Shown here piece by piece: positions 18,619-27,286 of a stretch of 64,000 nt of DNA. Origin of the DNA: Luteibacter sp. dw_328 (lineage in GTDB: Bacteria > Pseudomonadota > Gammaproteobacteria > Xanthomonadales > Rhodanobacteraceae); contig NZ_JAAVUW010000003.1 in NCBI RefSeq assembly GCF_018449605.1, positions 477,801 through 541,800 on the forward strand, in the 5' to 3' direction. Made by a program: the position numbers and the translations under genes. Position 1 is the stretch's first letter. Every line of letters starts with the position of its first letter. A model generated the notes under the pieces. It was not told where the DNA came from. It searched no databases and saw only the letters and a list, made by a program, of their open reading frames with translations.

Positions 18619-18703
18619 CCAGGTACGCAAGGCGCGTCGCGTACACGATCACTGAACGCCACACCCGCGATCATTCCCGCCATTGCCGCCACGAGACCAG
18701 ACC

Positions 18704-20134
18704 ATGCTCGAGTCGAGCTACCCGTACTACGTCGCCAACAAGGCGCGGAAATCGCGCAAGACCTTCGACGTCATCGACAAGTACACCGGCAAGGTCGCCA
18801 CGCGCGCCGCCTTGCCCGACGAGGCTGCGCTGGAAGAAGCCATCACCGCGGCCCACGACGCCACGCTGCCGATGAAACGCTTCCGCCCCTACGAACGCCA
18901 GGCGGTGCTGGAGCATTGCGTTTCGCGCTTTCGCGAACGCAAGGACGAACTGGCCTACGCGCTTTGCGTCGAAGCGGGCAAGCCGATCAACGATTCCATC
19001 GGCGAAGTCACCCGGCTCATCGAAACGTTCAAGATCGCCGCTGAGGAAGCGGTACGGATCAACGGCGAAACCATCAATCTGGAGATCTCGGCGCGCAGCG
19101 AGGGATACCACGGCTATACGCGGCGCGTGCCCCTGGGACCCGTGTCGTTCATTACACCCTTCAACTTTCCCTTGAACCTCGTCGCGCACAAAGTCGCACC
19201 GGCCATCGCCGCGGGCTGCCCCTTCGTGCTTAAGCCGTCCGAGCGCACGCCGCTCGGCGCCCTGATCATGGGTGAGATCCTTGCGGAGACGGACCTGCCC
19301 AAGGGCGCGTTCTCGATCCTTCCGCTGGACGGCAAGCATGCCGAGCCCCTCGTCACCGATCCGCGCTTCAAGTTGTTGTCGTTCACCGGCGGCCTGATCG
19401 GCTGGGACCTCAAGGCGAAAGCCGGGCACAAGAAGGTTACCCTCGAACTCGGCGGCAATGCCGCCTGCATCGTCGACGGCGATCAGGGCGATCGACTCGA
19501 CGTGGTCGTCGAGCGCCTGGTCTTCGGCGCGTTCTACCAGTCGGGACAGAGTTGCATCAGCGTGCAGCGCATCCTTGCACATGACAGTATTTACGACGCC
19601 CTGAAGCGCAAACTCGTCGCCAGGGTGAAGGCACTCAAGGCCGGCGACCCGAAGAAGAAGGACACTTTTCTCGGCCCGATGATCGACGAAGCCGCTGCCG
19701 AGCGCCTGGAATCATGGATACGCGACGCCAAGAAAGCCGGCGCGAAAATCCTGTGCGGTGGCGGCCGCAAGGGCGCGATGCTCGAGGCCACCGTGCTTGA
19801 GAACGTACCGCATGACGCGAAACTGCAGCGCATGGAAGCCTTCGGTCCGGTCGCCCTGCTCCAGCGCGTGGGTAGCTTCGACGAGGCCATCGCCACCGTG
19901 AACGATTCGGACTTCGGCCTCCAGGCCGGCGTCTTCACCAACGACCTGCGTCACGCCATGCGCGCGTGGGATGAGCTCGAACAGGGTGGCGTCATCGTCA
20001 ACGACGTGCCCAGTTTCCGCGTGGACAACATGCCGTACGGGGGTGTCAAATCGTCGGGCGTCGGCCGCGAGGGCGTGAAGTACGCCATCGACGACCTGAG
20101 CGAGATCCGGCTGATGGTGATTCGCGACATGTGA
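18704..20134 (+). CDS. NAD(P)-dependent aldehyde dehydrogenase
   Basis: A 476-residue ALDH-superfamily enzyme oxidising an aldehyde to its acid. The N-terminal catalytic fold has PFNFPLNLVAHKVAPAIAAG and VLKPSERTPLGAL; the general-base region is LELGGNAA and the nucleophilic Cys lies in SGQSCISVQR. The cofactor-loop text LSFTGGLIGWDLK differs from the usual SFTGS. The substrate is not evident; similar enzymes are annotated as glyceraldehyde-3-phosphate or phosphonoacetaldehyde dehydrogenases. The start at 18704 was chosen because it begins the conserved N-terminus; a TTG seven codons upstream is possible. Confidence 0.85.
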   Translation: MLESSYPYYVANKARKSRKTFDVIDKYTGKVATRAALPDEAALEEAITAAHDATLPMKRFRPYERQAVLEHCVSRFRERKDELAYALCVEAGKPINDSIGEVTRLIETFKIAAEEAVRINGETINLEISARSEGYHGYTRRVPLGPVSFITPFNFPLNLVAHKVAPAIAAGCPFVLKPSERTPLGALIMGEILAETDLPKGAFSILPLDGKHAEPLVTDPRFKLLSFTGGLIGWDLKAKAGHKKVTLELGGNAACIVDGDQGDRLDVVVERLVFGAFYQSGQSCISVQRILAHDSIYDALKRKLVARVKALKAGDPKKKDTFLGPMIDEAAAERLESWIRDAKKAGAKILCGGGRKGAMLEATVLENVPHDAKLQRMEAFGPVALLQRVGSFDEAIATVNDSDFGLQAGVFTNDLRHAMRAWDELEQGGVIVNDVPSFRVDNMPYGGVKSSGVGREGVKYAIDDLSEIRLMVIRDM

Positions 20135-20194
20135 CACGTCCCGCCCTTCCGGCCCGGCGTATGCTCGGCCGACTCACGCGCAAGGTAACGTCGT

Positions 20195-21625
20195 ATGTCC
20201 ACCCTGGTCTTCGTGCACGGCTGGAGCGTCACCAACACGTCGACCTACGGCAGCCTGCCCGAGGCGCTGCGCGATCGCGCCGCACAAGCGGGCTCGACTC
20301 TTCGGGTGCTCGACATTCACCTCTCCGAGTACGTCACCTTCGACGACGCCGTGGGCATGGACGATATCGTCCGCGCGTTCGATCATGCCCTACGCGGACT
20401 CGCCCTCCCGGATGCGCGCTTCGACTGCATCACCCACTCGACCGGCGGCCCTGTCGTCATGGCCTGGCTTCGGGCCCAGCGGGAACACCCGACGTTATAC
20501 GCACCGATCCATCTGGAGCGAGTGGTCATGCTCGCGCCTGCGCACTTCGGCTCCGCGCTGGCGACGTTGGGCAAGAGTGTCGTGGGCCGTCTGAAGGCCT
20601 GGTTCGACGGCGTAGAGCCGGGCCAACGCATCCTCAACTGGCTCGAGCTGGGTAGCCCCGAGTCCATCGCGCAGAATCTCGACGCCATCCATGGCAAGGA
20701 CACGGCGCTCAGCGGCACCTACCTTTTCTCGCTGATCGGCGACCGGCCCGATCGCCGCCTCTACGATGTGGTCAATTCGTATACCGGCGAAGATGGTTCG
20801 GATGGTGTCGTCCGCCTGGCCGCCGCCAATCTCAATGCCACGCATTGCGTGCTCGCACAACCGGGGGCGTCGGCCACGCTGTCGATGACGCTGACACGCG
20901 CGCCGCGCACAGCCTTCAAATTGCTCGCGGGGCTTTCGCACTCGGGGAGCACGCAGGGCATCATGGGCTCAGAGCCTCCCTCGCCGCTTACCATCGACGC
21001 CGTCCTGCGGTGTCTTGCCGTGAATTCAGCGGCGGCCTACACGGCGCTTTGCCAGGCATTCGCCAGCGAGAACGCTCAGCGCGATGCTAACCGCGTGGAA
21101 TTCGAGCCTGCCTTGTTCTCGCCACGCGTACACATCCACGATCCGCGCAGCCTGATGATCTTTCGCCTCGTGGACGATCGCGGCGAACCGTTGGTCACGG
21201 CGCAGTTCCAGCTGACCGCCGGTCCCGACGCATCGACCGATCACCTGCCGCAAGGTTTCATGCTGGACCGGCAGGCCAATTCGCGTAGCCCGGCGACGGT
21301 GGCGATGTTCCTTAATCGTGCGGTGCTCGCCGGTGAAGCGGCGATCCTGGATCCGCGCGATCCGCACAAAACGCTGCGTGATCCGCTGCAGCCGCACCGT
21401 CCCTATGGCGTGCGCATCGAGCCGATCGACGTGACGGGCCTGATCCGCCACGTGGTGGCCAACACCGCACACGCCGACGATCTGCTCGACGCACTCGGGC
21501 CGCACGAAACGACGATCGTCGATGTGGTTCTTTCCCGCCGCGTCGCCGAAGGCGTCTTCCGCCTGACGCAGAATCTCGTTGCCGAGGATTTCCACAAGCC
21601 GGTCCCCGGCGCCGACCTGGCCTAG
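20195..21625 (+). CDS. Alpha/beta-hydrolase lipase-like protein with C-terminal extension
   Basis: A 476-residue protein. The N-terminal half is an alpha/beta hydrolase: the oxyanion loop LVFVHGWSVTNTSTYG at residues 4-19 and the nucleophile Ser82 in ITHSTGGPVV, a variant nucleophile elbow like that of lecithin-cholesterol acyltransferase and phospholipase families. A candidate acid and His lie in the region VVNSYTGEDGSDGVV and NATHCVL. From about residue 290 there is an unrecognised domain rich in beta structure. No signal peptide is seen, so it is cytoplasmic or exported by another route; an effector role is possible but unsupported by neighbours. Confidence 0.7.
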   Translation: MSTLVFVHGWSVTNTSTYGSLPEALRDRAAQAGSTLRVLDIHLSEYVTFDDAVGMDDIVRAFDHALRGLALPDARFDCITHSTGGPVVMAWLRAQREHPTLYAPIHLERVVMLAPAHFGSALATLGKSVVGRLKAWFDGVEPGQRILNWLELGSPESIAQNLDAIHGKDTALSGTYLFSLIGDRPDRRLYDVVNSYTGEDGSDGVVRLAAANLNATHCVLAQPGASATLSMTLTRAPRTAFKLLAGLSHSGSTQGIMGSEPPSPLTIDAVLRCLAVNSAAAYTALCQAFASENAQRDANRVEFEPALFSPRVHIHDPRSLMIFRLVDDRGEPLVTAQFQLTAGPDASTDHLPQGFMLDRQANSRSPATVAMFLNRAVLAGEAAILDPRDPHKTLRDPLQPHRPYGVRIEPIDVTGLIRHVVANTAHADDLLDALGPHETTIVDVVLSRRVAEGVFRLTQNLVAEDFHKPVPGADLA

Positions 21626-21646
21626 CCCGCTGCGAAACGCGCTGTT

Positions 21647-21725
21647 GTAGGAGCCGATTCATCGGCGATCCCGCGCAGCGGGCCAGATTGTCGCGAGCAC
21701 CTATCGCCGCTGAAGCGGCTCCCAC
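21647..21725. repeat. Paired inverted REP-type repeats (BIME-like)
   Basis: A forward unit at 21647-21669 (GTAGGAGCCGATTCATCGGC core) and an inverted variant unit at 21703-21725 (ATCGCCGCTGAAGCGGCTCC then CAC) flank a 33-base spacer containing CCGCGCAGCGGG. The pair lies between two convergent genes. The same arrangement with a very similar spacer is found at 63067-63147. Confidence 0.85.
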
Positions 21726-21734
21726 AAACAGCCG

Positions 21735-23111
21735 TCAGTTGGCGGGCGCGAGATCGCCGACCAGCGTGGGAATCAGTTCCGACACCGTCGGATGAATCGG
21801 CACCGACCACTGCAACGTCCCGATCGATGCGTCCGCATTCATCATGTCGAGAATGCCGTGGATCGCTTCGTCACCACCCGTGCCCAGGATAGCCGCGCCG
21901 AGAATCTTCTTCGTCTGCGCATCGGCCACTATCTTCATGAAGCCCCAGGTCTCGGCCTTCTCGACGGCACGCCCGACCCGCGTCATCGGACGCTTCGATA
22001 CCAGCAGGGAGCGACCCGACTTACGGGCCTGTGCTTCAGTCATACCGACGCGACCCAGCGGCGGATCCACATAAAGCGCGTAACCAAGAATGCGATCGCT
22101 GACCTTGCGTTCCTCGCCGTCGAGCAGGTTCGCGGCCACGATTTCGTAGTCATTCCAGGCCGTGTGCGTGAACGCACCCTTGCCATTGCAATCGCCCATC
22201 GCCCAGACGCCTTCGGCGGTGGTCTTGAGATGATCGTCGACCTTGATGTAGCCCTTCTCGTCCATCTCGACCCCCGCCTTGTCCAGGCCAAGGTCATCCG
22301 TATTCGGGCGACGACCGACCGCGAGCAACACATGCGTTCCGACGACTTCGGGCGCGCCCTCGTTGCAATCCACGCCGACCTTCACGCCACGCTCGTGCTT
22401 GCCCAAGGTGATGCAGCAGGCATCCGTTCGCACAGCGATGCCCTCCGCTTCGAGAAATGCACGGATCTCGGCGGAGACGTCTTCGTCTTCGTGGCTGACC
22501 AGCCTGGCGTTCTTCTCCACGACGGTCACCTCGGCACCGAAGCGCCGGAACATCTGCGCGAATTCGAGACCGATGTAGCTACCGCCCACCACCACGAGAT
22601 GCTCGGGCACGGTCTGCAGCGGAATGATCGTGCTGTTGGTCAGATAGTCGACGTCGTCGACGCCCGGAAAGTCCGGGATGTTGGCGCGGCCGCCCACATT
22701 GAGGAAGACCTGGGGCGCTTCGAGCATCTCCCCGTTCACCTCGATCTGCCGCGGTCCGGTAAACCGCGCGTGTCCGCGAATGAGCGTGAGCCCCGGCATC
22801 GACGCCAGCCAGTCCTCGTTGCCCTTGCGCGAATCCAGGATGACCTTCTGGGCCCGCGCCGCGACGACCGGCATGTCGATGCTGATGGGGCCAACGCCAA
22901 TACCGTACTCGGCCCCGCGCTGCGCGAAGCGGGCGGCGCACGCGCTGGCCACAAGGGTCTTGGTGGGTTTGCAGCCGGTATTGACGCAGGTGCCGCCCAC
23001 CAGATGCCGCTCGATAATGGCGACCGTCTTGCCCAGGCCGGTCAATCGCCCGGCGAGCGCCGGGCCGGCCTGTCCGGCCCCCACGATGATGGCGTCGAAA
23101 GTGCGGGTCAT
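21735..23111 (-). CDS. FAD-dependent pyridine nucleotide-disulfide oxidoreductase (mercuric reductase-like)
   Basis: A 458-residue flavoprotein. It has the FAD motif IIVGAGQAGPALAGRL, the redox-active disulfide GGTCVNTGCKPTKT, the NAD(P) motif VVVGGSYIGLEFAQMF, a second FAD motif GVWAMGDCNGKGAFTHTA and the C-terminal dimerisation domain with the His of WSVPIHPTVSE. Members annotated as mercuric reductase often lack the N-terminal metal-binding domain and the C-terminal Cys pair, as here, so the true substrate is a disulfide or small molecule not identifiable from sequence. The start at 23111 begins MTRTFDAIIVG. Its gene ends beside the REP pair. Confidence 0.85.
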   Translation of the reverse strand: MTRTFDAIIVGAGQAGPALAGRLTGLGKTVAIIERHLVGGTCVNTGCKPTKTLVASACAARFAQRGAEYGIGVGPISIDMPVVAARAQKVILDSRKGNEDWLASMPGLTLIRGHARFTGPRQIEVNGEMLEAPQVFLNVGGRANIPDFPGVDDVDYLTNSTIIPLQTVPEHLVVVGGSYIGLEFAQMFRRFGAEVTVVEKNARLVSHEDEDVSAEIRAFLEAEGIAVRTDACCITLGKHERGVKVGVDCNEGAPEVVGTHVLLAVGRRPNTDDLGLDKAGVEMDEKGYIKVDDHLKTTAEGVWAMGDCNGKGAFTHTAWNDYEIVAANLLDGEERKVSDRILGYALYVDPPLGRVGMTEAQARKSGRSLLVSKRPMTRVGRAVEKAETWGFMKIVADAQTKKILGAAILGTGGDEAIHGILDMMNADASIGTLQWSVPIHPTVSELIPTLVGDLAPAN

Positions 23112-23190
23112 GGGCGGGGCTCCGTCGGGTGGATGACCCTTGGAGGGTACCCCGAGCCGCTGGCAACCGCCTTGCACGAAAAACCTGAAG

Positions 23191-23267
23191 TGGTGCCCCC
23201 GGCCCGATTCGAACGGGCGACCTCGCCCTTAGGAGGGGCGCGCTCTATCCAGCTGAGCTACAGGGGC
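23191..23267 (-). tRNA. tRNA-Arg (anticodon CCT)
   Basis: On the minus strand this 77-base sequence folds as a tRNA. The acceptor stem GCCCCTG/CGGGGGC has one U-G pair, the D arm is GCTC-AGCTGGATA-GAGC, and the anticodon stem is CGCCC/GGGCG around loop CTCCTAA (anticodon CCT). The T arm is CGCCC-GTTCGAATC-GGGC-like and an encoded CCA ends at 23191. The 5' half is duplicated at 42924-42962. It is the insertion site of the 19.7-kb element to its right. Confidence 0.95.
23229..23267. other. Left attachment site (attL) inside tRNA-Arg
   Basis: The stretch from the anticodon loop to the tRNA 5' end is repeated in direct orientation at 42924-42962. TTAGGAGGGG is identical in both, two bases differ, and a further 21 bases are identical before the acceptor stem. 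The right copy has acceptor strand GCCCCCG, which pairs perfectly with the 3' strand still present at the left, so the right copy is the original host half and the left one came with the element. Confidence 0.8.
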
Positions 23268-23278
23268 AACAGCCTCAA

Positions 23279-23284
23279 AGGATA
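23279..23284 (-). promoter_or_regulatory. -10 element of tRNA-Arg supplied by the island
   Basis: On the minus strand TATCCT lies 11 bases before the tRNA 5' end. The displaced host half at the right end has TATCCT at exactly the same spacing (42974-42979). A poor -35 (TTGTCT) lies 18 bases upstream of the left copy. The promoter overlaps the start of the integrase pseudogene. Confidence 0.55.
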
Positions 23285-23289
23285 CCGGA

Positions 23290-24695
23290 ATGACGAAGGC
23301 CAAGACAAAGAAGCGAACCGAACCGGGCGTCTACAAGCGCGTGGACGGCAGGCCCGGGTATGAGGTTCGCATCCGCTGGACCTGCCGGGGCGGTGACGAA
23401 AAGACAAGCAAACGGCATCTGCCGACGGTCATTTACCCCTTCGACCCCAGGGCCAAATCGGGCCCGTCCTGCGAGGCTGCTGCCCTGGCGAACGCCAATG
23501 CCTATGCGATTCAGCAATGGGCCGCCATCCGCTTTTATGACAAGCCGCATGCCGAGCTGGCCGACGGCTGGACGCTCGGCCAGTTGCTTGAGCGCCTCCT
23601 GGGCGAGGCGGTGACATCCATCGAGGAAGCCAGGGCCAGGGGCCTTCCCGCCCCCCAAGGCTGACCAAAAAACGCGGCAATCTGCCGGATGCTGCTCGGC
23701 ATGAGCAAGCCCACGGACACGGCGAACCACGCGGGTTTTCCGGACCTCAACGCACGTCCTCTGGCCTCGCTCAAACCGGAGCATTTTTCCGGCGCCCTGC
23801 ACTCCCTTGCCTCCCGTCTGTTTGCCCGGGGTGTTGGGCCCGCACTTGGCGGTTCCGTCCGCCGCCTGATGTTTTTCGGCCCTCTGTTTGGCCGTGCACG
23901 GACTGAGTGTCGCATCGAAATCATCGACCCCCTCCAGCGCTGGAAAGACCTGGACCTCCCACCGGCGAGTCCGGGCCGGGAGCGTGTCTTGTCGGACACG
24001 GAATGGAAGTGGGTCCGGGCTGCAATCCTTGGCGAACGGGGCAAGTCCAGGCAGCTGCGGACGTCCATGGCTGTCCGCCTTGCCATTTACACCGGGCGCT
24101 TCACCGCTGCCCGCCGCGCGGAGGTCGTCAAGCTCGATTGGAAGGACGTCGACCTCGTCGCCGGCACCGCGCACCTGCGCGACACGAAGAGCAAGAACAA
24201 AAACAAAAAAGGGCACACAGCCCGGTCGCGAACCATTCCCCTCCCGGCTGAGGTCGTCCGGCGCCTGGCGTGGCTGAAGCGCCGGATGGAAGCCAACCAC
24301 GTCCCAGTGAAGGGTGCAGTTTTCCAGTGGAACGGTCGGCGCATTTCCCTAGACCCCGTGACAAACACCTGGGTAAAGGGATGCGAAAAGCCCGTGCCAA
24401 GGGTGCGCGATTGCATGACCTCCGCCACACCCGCATTACTGAAATCGACAACGTCCTTGGCAATCCCCTTCAGGTTGCTGCCATCACCGGTCACGAGGAC
24501 CACCGCACACTGATCCACTACTTCGACCCCAGCGCCCAAGAGCTCAGCGAGGCCTTGGCGAAGGGAGAGCTAGAGAAGAAGAAGTCCGGCGCGTCCAGAA
24601 CGGCAACGCTCGCGCCTGACGCACTCGAGGCCCTCAAGGGCCTTACATTGGAGCAAATCCTCGGTGCCCTCAGCGTGGCGGCAGGCAGGAACTGA
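23290..24695 (+). pseudogene. Tyrosine recombinase/integrase, broken by a stop and a frameshift
   Basis: The N-terminal part begins MTKAKTKKRTEPGVYKRV, followed by a SAM-like core-binding region. An in-frame TGA at 23662-23664 interrupts it. The same frame continues (GMSKPTDTANHAGFP) through the catalytic domain start (RRAEVVKLDWKDVDL, first catalytic Arg). A one-base shift near 24375 moves the rest (ARLHDLRHTRITE, HxxR box; ITGHEDHRTLIHYFDP, second His and catalytic Tyr) into another frame. Summed, the catalytic residues of a phage-type integrase are all present but no single frame joins them. It starts 23 bases from tRNA-Arg, the site it presumably recognised. Sequencing error at the two sites is the alternative. 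Confidence 0.85.
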
Positions 24696-24773
24696 GACAC
24701 GGGGCGAGAGCTGGTTCGCGGTCGCACTCCAGGCGCTGGGTTATCCTCGGGACTTTCCCACCTGGAGTTGGCG

Positions 24774-25646
24774 ATGACACGGACCTCCCGATTGGCGCTT
24801 GCGACCTTGATGCTGACCATGGCACCCGCATTCGCCGCGCCGTCTGCAAAAGCTCTGCCAACCGCGCCGGCCGAGGTCACGGCAGCTGCTCCGCCCGGAA
24901 CGACCCTTCTCGCATTTTCGGCAAGTGGCGAACAGCCCGATGCGGACGCAGTGGCGGTGTTTCAAACTGCGCCCGACAGAGACAGTGTGCGCTATCGCAC
25001 GCTTGTGCTTTTCGGCAAGAAAGACGGCAAGTTTGTGCCGGATTTTTCCAACGACAAGGTCATCGCCTGCTCGCTGTGCAGCCAATTTCACGATGACCAG
25101 TTCTATGCGGGTGGCGTCAAGGTGACCCCGGGACACATCCATATCGACCAATCCGACGCGGGCGAAAAACCGTCGGAGACAGCGCTGGATTTTGTCCGGA
25201 AAAAAGACGGCTGGCATGTGACCAAAGCGACCCGTCGAACGGTCGTGGCCGGCTACGGCGCGGACACATCCGCTGCCCTCCCGTTACCGCCATCCGGACT
25301 TGCCAAGGACATGGATGCGAAGTGGACCGTTCCGGTTTTCTACAACACAGTCCTGTTCAACCGGCGCAATGGAAAGTTCATGTTCATGCACCAGAACAGC
25401 ACGCCGGACGCTGTCTGGGCAGCCGCCAAGGGCGACTGCAACAAGGAAGATTGCGACGTCCTCGTGCAGCAGCAGGACGGCTGCATTTCCCTCGTGCGGG
25501 ATTCGACGGGCCGCCCGTTCGGGGCGGGAACCCCGAATCCCAAGGACAAGAAGGCTGCTCTCGCCAAGGCCATGGACGCATGCACTGCGGCGGGAGGGAC
25601 AATGTGCAAGGAAGCCAACACGGACTGTAATACCGGAATTTTTTGA
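24774..25646 (+). CDS. Candidate periplasmic immunity protein for effector B
   Basis: A 290-residue paralog of the protein at 8893-9762. It has a Sec signal peptide (MTRTSRLALATLMLTMAPAFAAP), the shared middle text GKFVP...KVIACS-C-QFHDD and the same C-terminal Cys pattern: CNKEDCDVLVQQQDGCISLV, then MCKEANTDC. The ATG at 24774 was preferred because GGAG sits seven bases upstream; a TTG two codons earlier is possible. It lies 42 bases upstream of effector B, in the same order as the resident pair. Periplasmic neutralisation of the effector is inferred from this double conservation. Confidence 0.65.
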   Translation: MTRTSRLALATLMLTMAPAFAAPSAKALPTAPAEVTAAAPPGTTLLAFSASGEQPDADAVAVFQTAPDRDSVRYRTLVLFGKKDGKFVPDFSNDKVIACSLCSQFHDDQFYAGGVKVTPGHIHIDQSDAGEKPSETALDFVRKKDGWHVTKATRRTVVAGYGADTSAALPLPPSGLAKDMDAKWTVPVFYNTVLFNRRNGKFMFMHQNSTPDAVWAAAKGDCNKEDCDVLVQQQDGCISLVRDSTGRPFGAGTPNPKDKKAALAKAMDACTAAGGTMCKEANTDCNTGIF

Positions 25647-25688
25647 AGCTGTTTTGTCGGCCTCAGAGGCCTTTGAAAGGGAATGGAT

Positions 25689-26993
25689 ATGGACGTTGTT
25701 TCAGACAAGAAGGTAGACAGGCTCGTCGCCGCGTATGGCATGACGCGCATCTACGAGCTCGATGACAAATCGTGGGTGACGGCTCAGGACGGTACAGCAG
25801 CATGGCGACACAACAATCCCGGCAATCTCAAGCTGGAGTTTGCCGGCAGCGAACAGAATTCTTCGGTGCACCGTACGAAGGAACGTGCTCTGGAGAGCGC
25901 CAAGCACAGCTACGACGGCGTCATCGACCTGGACCAGCATGGCAACATCGTGTTTGAAAGTTATGAGGCTGGCCGCGCCGCACAACAGAAATACGTCGAG
26001 CTTCGTCATGCGGACCATACCGTTGAAGAGCTCATCAAGGATTACTCGAAGCCTGACTACAGCGGCACCGTTCATTACGATGCGCAGGCAAAGGACATCC
26101 ATGCTGTCGCTGCGACCGAAGGCCAGGACTTGCATGGCAAGAAGGTCCGGGATATGACGGTCGCCGAAAAAGGCGCCTTGCTCGACGGAATCTCCCATTT
26201 CGAATACTGGAAAGCAGGAACCGTCACGCCGACGCAGGTCATGACGGAAGAACAGGTCACAGCCCTCAAGGCTTCGCATCCCGTCGCCCACCGTGCCCCA
26301 GCCGCTCACGTTGCTGGCGGCCACACCCACGCCTACAAGCAGGGCGACCACGGCGCGGCAGTTGGCGCGCTCCAAAGCGACCTCGCCGCCCTGGGCATGA
26401 CAGCGCGCGATGACAGTGCCATCCATCCCGACCAGCACTTTGGGCCTCACACGAAAGAAGCCGTCGAGGCATTCCAGACGGCGCGCGGACTCCATGCCGA
26501 TGGTGTTGCAGGGCCGGCAACGATGGCCGCCATCGGTGAGGCGAAGAACCACGCGCGGGTAACCAGCCAGCAAAGCGTCCCTACCCTGCTCGATGCCCGT
26601 CATCCCGCCAACGGCATTTATGAGCAGGCCCACAGCTGTGTTGCCCGCATTGACCAGGAGCAGGGCCGTACTCCCGGCCCGCATACTCAGAACTTCGCCG
26701 GTTCCCTGACGTCAGCCGCCACGGCTGCCGGCTTCAGCCGAATTGACCATGTGGCCCTCTCGGACGATGCGAACCGGGGCTATGCCATCCAGGGCGACCT
26801 CAACTCCCCGTTCAAGAAGTATGTGGAAGTCGATGTCATGCAAGCCGTCCAGGCTCCGATTGCACAGAGCAGCCAGGAGGCGGCGGTCAACGTGCAAAAC
26901 AACGTCCAGCAACAGCAAGCACAGCAGCAGGTTCAGCAGATGGCGCCCGACCCTGTCCAGCAGCAGGCCGCTGGGCCGGCCATGACCCGGTAA
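25689..26993 (+). CDS. Candidate T4SS antibacterial effector with PG-binding domain and XVIPCD-like C-terminus (copy B)
   Basis: A 434-residue paralog of copy A, with the same length and domain order. WRHNNPGNLKLEF is at residues 39-51, and a PG_binding_1 domain at about 215-280 (HGAAVGALQSDLAALGM, FGPHTKEAVEAFQ). The XVIPCD-like region from about 295 has LLDARHPANGIYEQ, GFSRIDHVALSDD and the Gln-rich tail. The C-terminal half is far more alike between copies than residues 45-215, which suggests that the toxic region has diverged under a constant secretion signal. The second ATG (25689) was chosen because it aligns with copy A and has GGG at better spacing than 25683. It is island cargo downstream of its candidate immunity gene. 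Confidence 0.8.
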   Translation: MDVVSDKKVDRLVAAYGMTRIYELDDKSWVTAQDGTAAWRHNNPGNLKLEFAGSEQNSSVHRTKERALESAKHSYDGVIDLDQHGNIVFESYEAGRAAQQKYVELRHADHTVEELIKDYSKPDYSGTVHYDAQAKDIHAVAATEGQDLHGKKVRDMTVAEKGALLDGISHFEYWKAGTVTPTQVMTEEQVTALKASHPVAHRAPAAHVAGGHTHAYKQGDHGAAVGALQSDLAALGMTARDDSAIHPDQHFGPHTKEAVEAFQTARGLHADGVAGPATMAAIGEAKNHARVTSQQSVPTLLDARHPANGIYEQAHSCVARIDQEQGRTPGPHTQNFAGSLTSAATAAGFSRIDHVALSDDANRGYAIQGDLNSPFKKYVEVDVMQAVQAPIAQSSQEAAVNVQNNVQQQQAQQQVQQMAPDPVQQQAAGPAMTR

Positions 26994-27020
26994 CGACAGG
27001 ACCGGTGCCGCACATGCCGG

Positions 27021-27278
27021 CTAGACGAAGCCCACGGCACTCGTGCACGCCCGGCAGAACTGCTCGGGGTGTATCGACCGCGCGCAATTCAACGCGGTGT
27101 AGAAGGCGACCGGCGAAGGAAAGAACTTCCTCACCTCTTCAAGGTGCCGGTCATAGATGGGCATGGCGTCCTGAGGCATCACCACGCCCCTGTAGTACGC
27201 CTGATGCTTAGGGCAATACGCGAGCACCCCTGACATCACCGCAAGGGGGGCCTCTTTGGAATTAACAGGGGCGCTCAC
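27021..27278 (-). CDS. Small Cys-containing protein of unknown function
   Basis: The coding-looking part reads MSGVLAYCPKHQAYYRGVVM and continues with four more Cys (NCARS, QFCRACTS). The start is uncertain: a GTG at 27278, just after the stop of the upstream secreted-protein gene, or the ATG at 27236. No signal peptide is visible. The tight link to 27287-27691 on the same strand suggests an operon. I do not recognise a family. Confidence 0.4.
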   Translation of the reverse strand: MSAPVNSKEAPLAVMSGVLAYCPKHQAYYRGVVMPQDAMPIYDRHLEEVRKFFPSPVAFYTALNCARSIHPEQFCRACTSAVGFV

Positions 27279-27286
27279 GTTGAGGG

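Noticed and set aside
18683..18703. TTG start seven codons upstream for the aldehyde dehydrogenase
   Set aside because: The added residues are unlike the family and the ATG at 18704 begins the conserved sequence.
21792..23363. A 523-codon plus-strand frame that crosses tRNA-Arg
   Set aside because: It is antisense to the flavoprotein oxidoreductase and passes through the tRNA, so it is not a gene.
26880..26990. CAG-rich repeats at the end of effector B
   Set aside because: Considered as tandem repeats or CRISPR-like units; they code for the Gln-rich tail normal for XVIPCD proteins. No CRISPR array was seen anywhere in the window.
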